A DNA stretch of 64,000 bases from NCBI RefSeq assembly GCF_900343125.1, contig NZ_OPYL01000001.1:558001-622000 (forward strand), in the 5' to 3' direction. Of this stretch, positions 26,958 through 36,816 are shown piece after piece. Within the stretch, counting starts at the first letter, position 1. Every line of letters begins with the position of its first letter. Source of the DNA: Dysgonomonas sp. Marseille-P4361. GTDB lineage: Bacteria; Bacteroidota; Bacteroidia; Bacteroidales; Dysgonomonadaceae. The position numbers were made by a program, and so were the translations under genes. The notes beneath the pieces are model-generated. The model saw only the letters and a program-made list of their open reading frames with translations. It did not search any database and had not been told where the DNA came from.

Positions 26958-28247
26958 ATGATACGACATCTTTTTAAAATAATTTGGGCTGAACGCCAAA
27001 TAAATTTTTGGATTCTCATCGAACTTATGTTGATATTTTGCATTATCTGGTTTTGTTCAGATTATCTGACTTTTATGTTTCGGCGTTATATTAAACCGGT
27101 TGGTTTTGATATAGAGAATACATATATGATAGAATTTTCTCAGAATGAGAGGAAAGTCGCAGAACTTATGAACGAAACAGGTAAAACCCGAGACGAATTG
27201 GCTATTGATTTTGGATGGATTGCTTATGACAGAATTAAGAATAATGCAAGTATAGATAAAATAGCGGTAAGTAATAATGCATTTCCTTACAATACAGGGA
27301 TGAATATGTCCGAAACTTTCGTAAATGATGACACTATACCCGTAAAGGGTACAGTGGCAGATCGCTCAGTTTCCCCAGAGTATTTTGATGTTTTTAAAAT
27401 TAAATTTGAAGAAGGTCAGGCGTTTGCGTGGAGCGATTCGGAACGTAAAATTGCAATAATAAATGGAGATGAAAGGGATTATATTGGGGGACATCATGTT
27501 AATGATGTGGATAAAATAGTATATAAAAATAGAGCAGAAGAAGATGTGATATATAATGTTGTTGGGATAGTAAATAAAATAAAAAGAGACCCTTTCTATC
27601 CTTACGAAAACGAAGTTTATACATTATTCGATAGAAATATGATGAAATACTTAGGGCTTGGAAGTGTCAATATTTTTGTGCGGATAAAAGAAGGGATCGA
27701 TAAAGATGCTTTTATTGAAACATTTTCAAAAGATATGTCTGATCAGTTAAGTATAGGACCATTGTACCTAAAAAAAGTTACTCCTTTTGATATTATTAAA
27801 AAGAAGTATATGCTTTGGGAAAATTATGATAATAACTTCAAAAGTATAGGTGCTATTTCCTTATTTTTATTAATAAATATTTTTCTGGGAATTATTGGGA
27901 CATTTTGGTTTCGAACTCGCGAACGGAGGAATGAAATAGGGCTTCGTATGGCTATTGGCGCAAGTAAAAGAAGTATGATTGGAATATTTATTGGAGAGAC
28001 TTTATTATTAGGAACAATCGCATCCGTTTTTGGGTTTATTATAAGCTTAAATGTTGGAATGGCTGATGTCTTAAAGGACATAGGGGTTCCTGTGCCTGAG
28101 AGGCTTGTTCAGAAAGATTGGTTACAATATGTTATTAACCTATGCGTTACCTTTTTTATATTGGTTGTTGTAAGTTCCTTAGCAGTATGGTATCCGGCAA
28201 ATCAGGCTTCGGAAACACAGCCAGCTATAGCATTGCGTGATGAGTAG
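26958..28247 (+). CDS. MacB-like FtsX-fold ABC permease
   Basis: The 429-residue product has one N-terminal helix (FWILIELMLIFCIIWFCSDYL), a periplasmic domain of about 260 residues and three C-terminal helices with the FtsX motif RTRERRNEIGLRMAIGASKRS. Tandem permeases of this kind form the transporter core with the ATPase at 25014. It starts six bases after the interrupted permease and overlaps the TolC-like frame if the upstream Met there were used. Confidence 0.92.
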   Translation: MIRHLFKIIWAERQINFWILIELMLIFCIIWFCSDYLTFMFRRYIKPVGFDIENTYMIEFSQNERKVAELMNETGKTRDELAIDFGWIAYDRIKNNASIDKIAVSNNAFPYNTGMNMSETFVNDDTIPVKGTVADRSVSPEYFDVFKIKFEEGQAFAWSDSERKIAIINGDERDYIGGHHVNDVDKIVYKNRAEEDVIYNVVGIVNKIKRDPFYPYENEVYTLFDRNMMKYLGLGSVNIFVRIKEGIDKDAFIETFSKDMSDQLSIGPLYLKKVTPFDIIKKKYMLWENYDNNFKSIGAISLFLLINIFLGIIGTFWFRTRERRNEIGLRMAIGASKRSMIGIFIGETLLLGTIASVFGFIISLNVGMADVLKDIGVPVPERLVQKDWLQYVINLCVTFFILVVVSSLAVWYPANQASETQPAIALRDE

Positions 28248-28252
28248 AAGAA

Positions 28253-28258
28253 AGGAGG
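28253..28258 (+). promoter_or_regulatory. Shine-Dalgarno site that fixes the TolC start
   Basis: AGGAGG stands five bases before the ATG at 28264. Strong Shine-Dalgarno sites are uncommon in this phylum, and this one favours 28264 over the in-frame ATG at 28237. Confidence 0.7.
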
Positions 28259-28263
28259 TACTT

Positions 28264-29751
28264 ATGTTATTAAATAGGTTATATATTTTTGTGCTTCTTG
28301 TTGGAATATCGGTGCTGTCTCAAGCTCAGGACACAATTCGTATAACATTGAAGGATGCGATTATACGAGCTTCACAAGAGTCGGTGGATGCAGTAGGTGT
28401 GCGTAGTGAATACATTTCTAGCTATTGGCAATACCGTACTTATAAATCCGAACTGTTGCCCGAGGTAACAATGACAGGGACATTGCCCTACTATTCCAAA
28501 TCGTATAATCCGTATCAGTCAGAGGATGGAAGTTATAAATATGTTAGTAACGATTATAGCCAGATAGATTTAGGTTTATTCATCACTCAGAATATTCCGC
28601 TTACAGGTGGAAAAATATCGGTAGAGAGTAGCATACAACGGTTGGAACAATATGGGGATAATTCATTTACTCGATACAAAAGTATTCCTGGAGCTATTAC
28701 ATTAGAGCAGCCCATTTTTGGCTTTAATCGTGTAGGATGGATGCGAAAGATAGAACCAATAAAGAAAAAAGAATCAGAGCAAAAATTAATTGCTGATATA
28801 GAAGATATTGCACATACAGTTGTAGAATACTATTTCGATCTGATACTGGGGAAAGTAAATTTAGATATAGCTGTTCAGAATCTTGCAAATAGTTCAAAAG
28901 TGTATAGTATTGCTGAAGCAAGACGAACAATAGGACAAATCTCAGAAAATGAACTTTTGCAACTGAGGGTTTCTTTGTTGAATGCAGAATCTGCCTTTAC
29001 AGATGCTCAGTTATCTTTAAATGCACGCATGTTTCAGTTAAGGTCGTTTCTGGGATATGGAGAAGACGTTGTTCTGGATGCAATTTTGCCAGAGTTTAGT
29101 ACAGACAAAGTTCCAGAGTTATATTATCCAAAGGTGTTGACTGAGGCCTTGGCTAATAACTCCTTTACGCTGAATGTACAGAGAAGAATGTTGCAGGCTT
29201 CACAGGGAGTGAGTCAGGCGAAAGCTGATCGGTGGAATTTTACTCTTTTTGCATCGTTGGGTGTTTCAGGACAGGAAGATAAAGTTTTACACGCATATGA
29301 ATCACACAATATGCGTAGTAACCAGATTGTAGAAGTAGGGGTGAAACTTCCTATATTGGACTGGGGAAAGAGAAAGGGAAAGGTAAAAATAGCAGAAGCA
29401 AATAGGGATGTTGTGCAGTCCAGATTGGATAAAGAACAAATGGATTTTAAACAAAATATCTTTCTTGCTGTTCAGAATTTTAATAACCAATGGAAACAAT
29501 TAAAAATAGCAGAAGAAGCTGATAAAATTGCGAGACAACGTTATGATACATCGGTTGAGGCTTTTATCTTGGGAAAAATAGATGTTTTGAATCTTAATGA
29601 TGCACAAACGTCAAAGGACATTGCTCGAAGGAATTATATAGAACAGGTTTATGCTCTTTGGTCGTATCATTATCAAATACGAGGTTTGACCTTATATGAT
29701 TTTATTGAGGGCAGGGCTTTGACTGTCAATTATAATGATTATTTAAATTAA
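28264..29751 (+). CDS. TolC-like outer-membrane efflux protein
   Basis: From this start the protein has 495 residues with a signal peptide (MLLNRLYIFVLLVGISVLSQAQ) and two repeated OEP halves: ITLKDAIIRASQESVDAVG..Y at the start of the first, and coiled-coil helices around SQAKADRWNFTLFASLG, VGVKLPILDWGKRKGKVKIAEA and VEAFILGKIDVLNLNDAQTS. It would form the outer-membrane duct for the HlyD-ABC system. The upstream Met at 28237 would overlap the permease by 11 bases; the AGGAGG at 28253 supports 28264. Confidence 0.92.
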   Translation: MLLNRLYIFVLLVGISVLSQAQDTIRITLKDAIIRASQESVDAVGVRSEYISSYWQYRTYKSELLPEVTMTGTLPYYSKSYNPYQSEDGSYKYVSNDYSQIDLGLFITQNIPLTGGKISVESSIQRLEQYGDNSFTRYKSIPGAITLEQPIFGFNRVGWMRKIEPIKKKESEQKLIADIEDIAHTVVEYYFDLILGKVNLDIAVQNLANSSKVYSIAEARRTIGQISENELLQLRVSLLNAESAFTDAQLSLNARMFQLRSFLGYGEDVVLDAILPEFSTDKVPELYYPKVLTEALANNSFTLNVQRRMLQASQGVSQAKADRWNFTLFASLGVSGQEDKVLHAYESHNMRSNQIVEVGVKLPILDWGKRKGKVKIAEANRDVVQSRLDKEQMDFKQNIFLAVQNFNNQWKQLKIAEEADKIARQRYDTSVEAFILGKIDVLNLNDAQTSKDIARRNYIEQVYALWSYHYQIRGLTLYDFIEGRALTVNYNDYLN

Positions 29752-29795
29752 TAATACGGTATTATTGATTATTTTTATCGTAATAAAGAAATGAT

Positions 29796-31157
29796 ATGAT
29801 TCTGATTTGTGATGATGATAAAGCAGTACGTTCTTCTTTAGAGTTGGTACTAAAGCGTGCTGGATATGATGTCGTACATGCTTCTACCCCTGAGGAGGCT
29901 ATTGATATTGTTCGTGCTGACAATATTCAGTTGATATTGATGGATATGAACTATACATCGAGGACAGATGGATTGGAAGGCTTGACTTTATTGAAGCAAG
30001 TGAAGATATTTAAGCCTGATGTGCCAGTTATTTTAATAACAGCATGGGGATCAATCAACTTGGCTGTTAAAGGAATACAAGCTGGTGCTTTCGACTTCAT
30101 CACAAAACCTTGGAATAATCTTGCTTTATTAAAGTCAGTAAGCACAGCCCTTGAATTGAATGAAAAGGATGATATACACCATAGTAAAGCATCAAAAGAT
30201 TGTCTCTCTACACGAATTATTTCAGATAAAATAATCGGAAATTCTCCTCTTCTGAAAGATCTCTTTACAACAATTGAGCGTATTGCTAAGACCAATGCTC
30301 CGGTTCTAATTACCGGAGAGAGTGGGACGGGTAAGGAATTAATCGCAGAAGCAATTCATGAGAACAGTAATCGTAATAAGGAGGCTTTTGTAAAGGTAAA
30401 CTTAGGAGGAATCTCTCAATCCCTCTTCGAAAGTGAAATGTTTGGACACAAGAAAGGAGCATTTACTGATGCGCAATATGATCGCATAGGGAGATTTGAA
30501 CTTGCAGATAAAGGGAGTATTTTCCTCGATGAATTAGGAGAATTAGATTCCGTTTGCCAGGTTAAGTTATTGAGGGTATTACAAGACCAGACGTTCGAAA
30601 GACTCGGCGAAAGTAAGCAGAAACAAGTTGATGTAAGAATTATAAGTGCAACAAATCGAAATCTCGCAGAAATGGTTGTTGATGGATCTTTTCGCGAAGA
30701 TTTGTTTTATCGCGTGAATCTGATAACAATTCATCTACCTGCCCTTCGGGAAAGAATTGAAGATATACCATTACTTGTAGATCATTTTATGCGTAAACAA
30801 GTTTTACTGAATCACTTGCCCAATATAGAGGTATCGGCAGAAGCAATACAGTTCCTAAAGTCTCTGCCTTATCCGGGGAACATAAGAGAGCTTAAAAATA
30901 TAGTTGATCGAACTGTTCTTATCAATAATAAGAAGGTGTTGACTGACATTGATTTTAAAAGTCAATATATTGAATTACCCAATGTGATTTCTGATAGAGT
31001 AGGAGCGAATTCTTTGGAAGATATGGAACGGCAAATGATAATAAAGACAATGAGGAAATACGGGGGAAACCTTACAAAAGTAGCTGTTGCCCTAGGTTTG
31101 ACAAGGCAAGCTCTATATCGTCGTATCGAAAAGTATAATTTAGATACAAACAACTGA
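29796..31157 (+). CDS. NtrC-family sigma-54-dependent response regulator
   Basis: The 453-residue regulator has a receiver domain (CDDDKAVRSSL; phosphoacceptor Asp50 in LILMDMNY; switch Lys in FITKPW), an AAA+ domain (Walker A GESGTGKE near 174, the sigma-54 contact loop GAFTDA near 221, Walker B SIFLDELGEL) and a C-terminal Fis-type helix-turn-helix (GGNLTKVAVALGLTRQALYRRIEKY). It is complete for sigma-54 activation. It follows the TolC gene by 44 bases and precedes its histidine kinase by four bases, so it probably controls the export operon through the sigma-54 site at 23722. Confidence 0.95.
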   Translation: MILICDDDKAVRSSLELVLKRAGYDVVHASTPEEAIDIVRADNIQLILMDMNYTSRTDGLEGLTLLKQVKIFKPDVPVILITAWGSINLAVKGIQAGAFDFITKPWNNLALLKSVSTALELNEKDDIHHSKASKDCLSTRIISDKIIGNSPLLKDLFTTIERIAKTNAPVLITGESGTGKELIAEAIHENSNRNKEAFVKVNLGGISQSLFESEMFGHKKGAFTDAQYDRIGRFELADKGSIFLDELGELDSVCQVKLLRVLQDQTFERLGESKQKQVDVRIISATNRNLAEMVVDGSFREDLFYRVNLITIHLPALRERIEDIPLLVDHFMRKQVLLNHLPNIEVSAEAIQFLKSLPYPGNIRELKNIVDRTVLINNKKVLTDIDFKSQYIELPNVISDRVGANSLEDMERQMIIKTMRKYGGNLTKVAVALGLTRQALYRRIEKYNLDTNN

Positions 31158-31161
31158 ATGT

Positions 31162-32463
31162 ATGAAATCTAAATTATTCTTTATTCTTCCATTCATTATA
31201 GTCTGCGGTATATTGGTTTATTGTGGTTTCCTTTTTTTTGATACAAATAGGACAATATTTTATCTTATAGAAGGGGGTACAGTTTTGTCAATCATACTGT
31301 TTGTGTTAGTTTATAAAAGATTGGTAAGGCCATATCAGATTTTGGTTGATAGTATAGATATGTTGCAAGGTCAGGATTTCTCTAGCAGATTGCGTCCGGT
31401 AAAAAATGATGAAGCAAACAATCTTATCGATATTTTTAATCAAATGATGGCGCAATTAAAGAATGAAAGATTAAGTGTAAGAGAAAAAAATCACTTTCTC
31501 GATTTGCTCATCAATGCATCCCCTCAGGGAGTAATTATTCTTGATTTTGATTATCGTGTAACTTCTATAAACCCCGCTGGAGAACGTATTCTGGATATAA
31601 AGAGTTTAGAAGAGATAAAAGGCAAGAGATTTGTTGAGACATCCATTCGTCTCTGTCATCAGCTTGCCAATCTAACTCCTCAGAAGGAGACGATTATAAA
31701 AACGAGTGGAGCCAATTTATACAGATGTACTCTATCCTCTTTTATTGACAGAGGTTTTCCTCATCCATTTATTTTAATTGAGGAGTTAACTCATGAATTG
31801 TTTACAATTGAGAAAAAATCGTATGAGAATGTTATAAGGATGATGTCTCATGAGGTAAATAATTCAATAGGGGCAATAAACTCCACACTGGAAGTTGTTG
31901 CGGATATCAGCGATGAAAACGATCAATTCGAAGATATATCTCTTGCAGTAAAAGCCTCATATGAAAGAGGAAAACACTTAGCAGAGTTTGTAAGTAACCT
32001 TGCCGATGTTGTTAAGATACCCAAACCCTACATATCTAAAGTAAACCTGAATGAGCTAGTAAAAACAGTTTCTAATTTTGTATATTCCGAATGCTCTAAA
32101 CGAAATATAGCTTTGGATTTAAATTTACCTTCTAGAGATATATTGGTGAAAATAGATGGGATTCAGTTTGAATATATACTGCTTAATATTATAAAGAATG
32201 CATATGAAGCAATTGACCATGATGGAACGATAAGAATAACGATAGAAGAAAATCCTGCTAAGCTTATAATAGCAAATGATGGACCTAGTTTGTCAGAAGA
32301 ATTAGTGCAAAATTTATTTACCCCATTTTATACAACAAAGTCCGAAGGGCAGGGAGTTGGTTTAATGTTTGTTAGAGAGGTTCTTTTAAATCATGGCTGC
32401 AAATTTGATTTTTATAGTGAAGGTGGATGGACTAAATTTGTTATCAATTTATTTTCCAATTAA
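31162..32463 (+). CDS. NtrB-like membrane sensor histidine kinase
   Basis: The 433-residue kinase has two close N-terminal helices (about 5-28 and 36-50) with almost no periplasmic loop, a HAMP domain, a PAS domain (INASPQGVIILDFDYRVTSINPAGERIL), an H-box with His231 in MMSHEVNNSIG and an ATPase domain (NIIKNAYEAI, FTPFYTTKSEGQGVGL). The short loop means that the signal is sensed in the membrane or by the PAS domain. It is the partner of the response regulator four bases upstream. Confidence 0.94.
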   Translation: MKSKLFFILPFIIVCGILVYCGFLFFDTNRTIFYLIEGGTVLSIILFVLVYKRLVRPYQILVDSIDMLQGQDFSSRLRPVKNDEANNLIDIFNQMMAQLKNERLSVREKNHFLDLLINASPQGVIILDFDYRVTSINPAGERILDIKSLEEIKGKRFVETSIRLCHQLANLTPQKETIIKTSGANLYRCTLSSFIDRGFPHPFILIEELTHELFTIEKKSYENVIRMMSHEVNNSIGAINSTLEVVADISDENDQFEDISLAVKASYERGKHLAEFVSNLADVVKIPKPYISKVNLNELVKTVSNFVYSECSKRNIALDLNLPSRDILVKIDGIQFEYILLNIIKNAYEAIDHDGTIRITIEENPAKLIIANDGPSLSEELVQNLFTPFYTTKSEGQGVGLMFVREVLLNHGCKFDFYSEGGWTKFVINLFSN

Positions 32464-32502
32464 TATTATATTTGCAGGTCTAACTTATCAATACATGAAA
32501 AT

Positions 32503-33405
32503 ATGAAATACTTATCTAAGATTTTTATAATCATTCTCTGTTTTGTAATGGCAGGCTTTTCTTGTTCGAATAAACCTCAGACTACAAAACAAGGTGAATC
32601 AGAAAATGCCGAAGAAGGAATCAAAAAAGCAGAGAAGCATGGAATATATCTTGCTATACAATCGTATTCTTTTCATCGTTTCTCTTTAGTAGAAGCCTTA
32701 GACAAAACGAATGAATTAGGTATTAACTACATCGAAATATTCCCCGGACATAAATTGGGCGGAAAATGGGGAGATAAAGTTTTTGATTTTAATATGGATG
32801 CTGAGACTCGAAAAGAGATTAAAGAATTAGCGAGATCTAAGGACATAAAAATAGTGGCAACAGGAGTGTTTGTTACAGAAAACGCGGAGGATTGGGAGAA
32901 AATGTTCCTTTTTGCTAAAGATATGGAGATGGAATTTATCACTTGCGAACCAAGACTGCAAGACTGGGACTTGGTCGAATATTTATCCAATAAATATGCA
33001 ATTAAAGTAGCTGTACATAATCATCCACAACCTTCGGACTATTGGAATCCTGATCTGTTACTTAAGGCAATATCCGAGCGAAGTGAAAATATCGGTTCTT
33101 GTGCCGATGTAGGGCATTGGAGACGAGAAGGATTGGATCAACTCGATTGTTTGAAGAAACTTAAAGGTCGCCTAATGTCTTTCCATTTTAAGGATATAGC
33201 GGAAAAAGAAGAGGGGGGCATTGAGCAGCATGATGTTATTTGGGGGACAGGTATTCTCGGTGTTAAAGAAATGCTAAGAGAACTAAAAGATCAGCAATTT
33301 AAAGGGTATCTATCCATAGAGTATGAATATAATTGGGATAATTCTGTCCCTGATATTAAGAAATGCATTGAATTCTATAATGCGGCAGCCCTTGAAATCT
33401 TTTAG
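32503..33405 (+). CDS. sugar phosphate isomerase/epimerase-like TIM-barrel lipoprotein
   Basis: The 300-residue product has a lipoprotein signal with Cys21 (MAGFSCSNKP), so it is exported, and a xylose-isomerase-like TIM barrel. Likely metal ligands are in YIEIFPGH, CADVGHW, MSFHFKDI and YLSIEYEYNWD, with KVAVHNHPQPSDYW in the middle strand. This family in Bacteroidetes is often found as lipid-anchored proteins of unknown substrate. It starts 40 bases after the kinase gene, so it may be in the export operon or have its own promoter. A strong terminator follows. Confidence 0.85.
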   Translation: MKYLSKIFIIILCFVMAGFSCSNKPQTTKQGESENAEEGIKKAEKHGIYLAIQSYSFHRFSLVEALDKTNELGINYIEIFPGHKLGGKWGDKVFDFNMDAETRKEIKELARSKDIKIVATGVFVTENAEDWEKMFLFAKDMEMEFITCEPRLQDWDLVEYLSNKYAIKVAVHNHPQPSDYWNPDLLLKAISERSENIGSCADVGHWRREGLDQLDCLKKLKGRLMSFHFKDIAEKEEGGIEQHDVIWGTGILGVKEMLRELKDQQFKGYLSIEYEYNWDNSVPDIKKCIEFYNAAALEIF

Positions 33406-33434
33406 GGAGGCTGTATAAAATATATAAAAAATAT

Positions 33435-33487
33435 AAGGGATTATCTATTTGGGGGTGTTTGTCCCAAGTGTAGATAATCCCTTTTGT
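33435..33487. terminator. strong bidirectional terminator
   Basis: AAGGGATTATCTA at 33435-33447 pairs perfectly with TAGATAATCCCTT at 33471-33483, and TTGGG..CCCAA extends the stem inside. It separates the convergent genes ending at 33405 and 33525. Confidence 0.85.
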
Positions 33488-33524
33488 TCTCTAATCTTAA
33501 GTTTGTAGTGGTTGCCTATCTTTG

Positions 33525-34688
33525 TTAGTCTTTTTTGCAACGCACTGGTATTTGACTAAATAAAGGAATTGGAAATATAGTAGCAGCATATACACCAGCA
33601 TCGAATGTGATAACTCGCTTTGAATTTGTGCCCTGCCCCCAATCAGACATATGGAAATAAGCTCTTTTACCTACCTCAAGTACTGTGCCATCTGTATGCC
33701 TTCCTAATAAATGAGCATCGAATCCCCCTTGCTCTCTCGAACGGCTTTTTCCATTAGGTGTAGTTTTCGAAGACTGCATATTATAGCTAGTATTTGCTCC
33801 TATCTTGCTATGAGCATATGGGCAAGGGTTTGCTTGTAGTACCGCCACTAAAAGTTGAAACTCTGCATAAGATGGTATATGCCAGCCTTCTGGACAAATC
33901 CCTTGTTTGTCATCACCATCCCCCAATTCGTTTGGAGGATAATCAGGGTCAGTCGATTTTATTCGCGCAGCTGCAACCCAATTATAAATATATCCATAAT
34001 GAGGGTTTTCGATAAGCTCATTCTGGTCATTTAATGGATACCAATACCTCGCTTTTACATCATAATCTTCATGTCCATAAGCTACACCCTTTCTCAACGA
34101 AAAGTCGTCTGTCGTGCCATCAGGCCATCTGTCTGCCCGTAAATTCTCAAGCATCCACCAACCAGCATCTGCTACCTTACCACTTCCACTAGGATCTACT
34201 GCTTTAAATCTCCCTACTCTATATCGTTCCGGTTTATCTGGATTTCTATTGTCTATTAGAATATCGGTCTCGCTAGGGAACGGATAATCTTCTCCTATAC
34301 GTTGCCATTCATTTCCATCCCAAGTATGAACTCCCGGATATATTTCTTCACAAAGGTCCATGTTTATATTATAAACGACTAAGCCCGTGTGCATGGCGTC
34401 ATCGTCCGTTTTCTTGTTTCCTGTGTTGTTCTTATAGTCTTCGTTCTCGATAAACATAGGATACAAATTATTCATCTCGGTGAGATTTACCCGGGGAAGC
34501 ATTAACCCTTTGGTGGCAGTAGTATTGCTCGTTTCAGGATCTTCTGCATCATACTGCTTGATGTCTAATAAAGCTCCTTTGTTAGGAGTATTCCCGGAGC
34601 CAACTGTTACCTGAGCGTTCAACATTGTTGAACATAGAAAAGAAATAGCTACTATTGATAGAGCTTTAAATAATAATTGTGCGTTCAT
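33525..34688 (-). CDS. secreted module protein with FISUMP domain
   Basis: From the ATG at 34688 (387 residues) the protein has a signal peptide (MNAQLLFKALSIVAISFLCS..LNAQ), the shared module (VTVGSGNTPNKGALLDIKQY, GLMLPRVNL, HTGLVVYNI, DLCEEIYPGVHTWDGNEWQRIG) and a FISUMP domain (YGYIYNWVAAARI, QGICPEGWHIPSYAEFQLL, GGFDAHLLGRH, IPVRCKKD). A longer frame opens at 34721, but GTAACACAA directly before 34688 matches the leaders of related genes. It is divergent from the TPR-AraC regulator at 35009, its likely controller. Confidence 0.88.
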   Translation of the reverse strand: MNAQLLFKALSIVAISFLCSTMLNAQVTVGSGNTPNKGALLDIKQYDAEDPETSNTTATKGLMLPRVNLTEMNNLYPMFIENEDYKNNTGNKKTDDDAMHTGLVVYNINMDLCEEIYPGVHTWDGNEWQRIGEDYPFPSETDILIDNRNPDKPERYRVGRFKAVDPSGSGKVADAGWWMLENLRADRWPDGTTDDFSLRKGVAYGHEDYDVKARYWYPLNDQNELIENPHYGYIYNWVAAARIKSTDPDYPPNELGDGDDKQGICPEGWHIPSYAEFQLLVAVLQANPCPYAHSKIGANTSYNMQSSKTTPNGKSRSREQGGFDAHLLGRHTDGTVLEVGKRAYFHMSDWGQGTNSKRVITFDAGVYAATIFPIPLFSQIPVRCKKD

Positions 34689-35008
34689 TTGTGTTACTAA
34701 TAATATTACTGCATTATACATTTTCTGTTTGTAAAGTTTGCTCTGTTTAGCTGAGGTGCCTGCTGCTGAAAATTAGATTGTAAAATTTGGATCAAAATTA
34801 AATGATAAAAAACAAGGGGGAGTCTTGTTCGTTCAAAAGAAGGTCTCATGAGGGCAGTAATAGTATTCTCTGTGCAATTTAACATATCATTCAGGCAAAA
34901 TGCTTATTGTCAGAGGTTTGTTTTTTTCGTGTTTAGTGTTTATGTTGTTATTAATTTGCGATCTTTATGCCTTGTTTATTTAGATATATGCACACACACG
35001 CAGAATTT
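34689..35008. other. divergent control region of module gene and regulator
   Basis: The 320-base region between divergent starts holds GCACACACACGCAG shortly before the regulator ATG and GTAACACAA before the module ATG on the other strand. Boxes like those at 15111 and 19244 are not clear here. No gene was seen. Confidence 0.45.
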
Positions 35009-36751
35009 ATGGAACAGATCAAATTTATTATTCTTCCTTTTCTTCTATTTACTATAAGCACTAATATCTTATCTCAGTCATCAACAGAGGCTGATAGTTT
35101 ATTAAATGAAATTGATAAAGCTAAAGGTGAAAAAAGACTCGAACTGATCTATCAATATTCTTTACTGTATGAAGAGGATAAGAAGTTATTAGAAATTGCT
35201 AACTGGTTGGAAAGAGAAGCTATAGATGAAGATAATGATATATACAAAGTAAAGAGTTATTCACATAAGGTAAGATTTTTCTTGTTTGAATCGAATTTAG
35301 ACAGTGTTTTGTATTATTCTAATAAGATAGATGCCCTCTCTAAAAAAGATGAACAGATTGAAGACTCGAGGTTTTTGGTTCATTATTACATAGCGACGAT
35401 GTATATCAGCAAGGGGTATTATGATCTAGCTATATATGAATTGAACGAACTTCTGAATAGTAGGGAAAAAAATGATAGGTATGAAGCTATTGCATATCAA
35501 TGTTTGGGTTTTGCTTATTTTGCTTCCAAGAGGATTGATTTAGCAGAGATTAATTATCGAAAGTCATTGGAAATAATGGAGCAAGAATCTGAGATTTCAT
35601 CTAATACTTATCCTATTTACTATGGGCTTATAGGTGTGTTGATTCAATTAGAACAATACGAAGAGGCACTAGATATATGTCAGAGGGTGGAGAGTATGAT
35701 AAAAGAAAATACAGAGAAATTGCCTCAATCCTCATTAGATCTTTTTTTGTATAGATTTTATGTACAACATGTTCATATCTATGTTGCTTTGGAAGATGCG
35801 CCTAATGCTAAAAAGTATTTGGATATGGTAGAAGAGTTGCCCCTAGATGGGATTCATGATATATTTCTATCAGAAAAGAAGGCCGTTTATGCATATTATT
35901 ATTCACAGGGAAAAGATTATAGTAGAGCTTTAAATTATGTTCAGTCAGCATTAGAGCAACTTAAAGAATCAGATTTTGGTACTTCTTTTATTGAAGATCT
36001 TACAGAACTAAAAATTGAGACACTGCATAAACTGAAGAGATATGATGAGGCTTTTTTTGAGCAGCAAAAATTTCTGAATTATAAGGATTCTATTTACCAA
36101 AAGAATGTGCCTTTACAATTGGCACAACTTTCGATGAATTATGAATTGAAAAAAGCTCAGCTTGAACAGCAAAATCATAAAACGCAGTTGAGCAAAAGCA
36201 GATTAATTAATATCGGATTGGTATTTATTATTTGCTTTGGGGGCTTCCTTTTTTATATGAACAGGCGCAATATGAAAACACTTAAAATAAAAAATAAGGT
36301 GTTGTATAAGCAATCTTTAGATGTAAAGAAATACATTGATTTCATAAAAGAGTATAGACTGGAAAGAACGAAAGAAACAGAAGATTTTGAGAAGAAAACT
36401 TCTTTATTTGAACAGTTAGACGCCTATATGCAAGAAAGTGAAATCTATAAAGATTCAGATATAACAAGAGAGGTTGTAGCTAAGGCTCTTAACACTAACA
36501 GACAATATTTGGCTGATGCGATTAAAGCTGAGATGAATATGACTTTTATGGACTATGTGAATGGATATAGGCTAAACTTTGCTCGGAATCAACTCATTAT
36601 AGATGAATCTGTCCCTGTGAATAATATTATACAAGAAGCAGGTTTCATTTCTAATGCAACATTTTACAGACTATTTAAAGAGAAGTTTGGAATGACACCA
36701 AGTGAACTCAGACAGGCTAAGAATGAATTAGAAACTGAGATTATAAAATAG
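35009..36751 (+). CDS. TPR-transmembrane-AraC one-component regulator
   Basis: From the ATG at 35009 (580 residues) the product has a signal peptide (MEQIKFIILPFLLFTIS), periplasmic TPR helices, a membrane segment (LINIGLVFIICFGGFLFYM), a coiled coil and an AraC domain with ITREVVAKALNTNRQYL and ATFYRLFKEKFGMTPSEL. It is closest to the frameshifted regulator at 10502-12272 and shows what the intact protein looks like. The frame opens earlier, at 34967, but that would put MPCLFRYMHTHAEF before the signal peptide, and the CACACACGCAG motif fits a leader. It is divergent from the FISUMP module gene. Confidence 0.88.
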   Translation: MEQIKFIILPFLLFTISTNILSQSSTEADSLLNEIDKAKGEKRLELIYQYSLLYEEDKKLLEIANWLEREAIDEDNDIYKVKSYSHKVRFFLFESNLDSVLYYSNKIDALSKKDEQIEDSRFLVHYYIATMYISKGYYDLAIYELNELLNSREKNDRYEAIAYQCLGFAYFASKRIDLAEINYRKSLEIMEQESEISSNTYPIYYGLIGVLIQLEQYEEALDICQRVESMIKENTEKLPQSSLDLFLYRFYVQHVHIYVALEDAPNAKKYLDMVEELPLDGIHDIFLSEKKAVYAYYYSQGKDYSRALNYVQSALEQLKESDFGTSFIEDLTELKIETLHKLKRYDEAFFEQQKFLNYKDSIYQKNVPLQLAQLSMNYELKKAQLEQQNHKTQLSKSRLINIGLVFIICFGGFLFYMNRRNMKTLKIKNKVLYKQSLDVKKYIDFIKEYRLERTKETEDFEKKTSLFEQLDAYMQESEIYKDSDITREVVAKALNTNRQYLADAIKAEMNMTFMDYVNGYRLNFARNQLIIDESVPVNNIIQEAGFISNATFYRLFKEKFGMTPSELRQAKNELETEIIK

Positions 36752-36767
36752 ATTATAGATTGTAAAC

Positions 36768-36797
36768 AAAAAAGAGAGGCATATGCCTCTCTTTTTT
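36768..36797. terminator. bidirectional terminator between regulator and GH92 gene
   Basis: AAAAAAGAGAGGCAT and ATGCCTCTCTTTTTT form a 15-bp perfect palindrome with A and T flanks. It lies between the convergent genes ending at 36751 and 36817. Confidence 0.85.
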
Positions 36798-36816
36798 GTC
36801 TTATGCTAAATTTACT

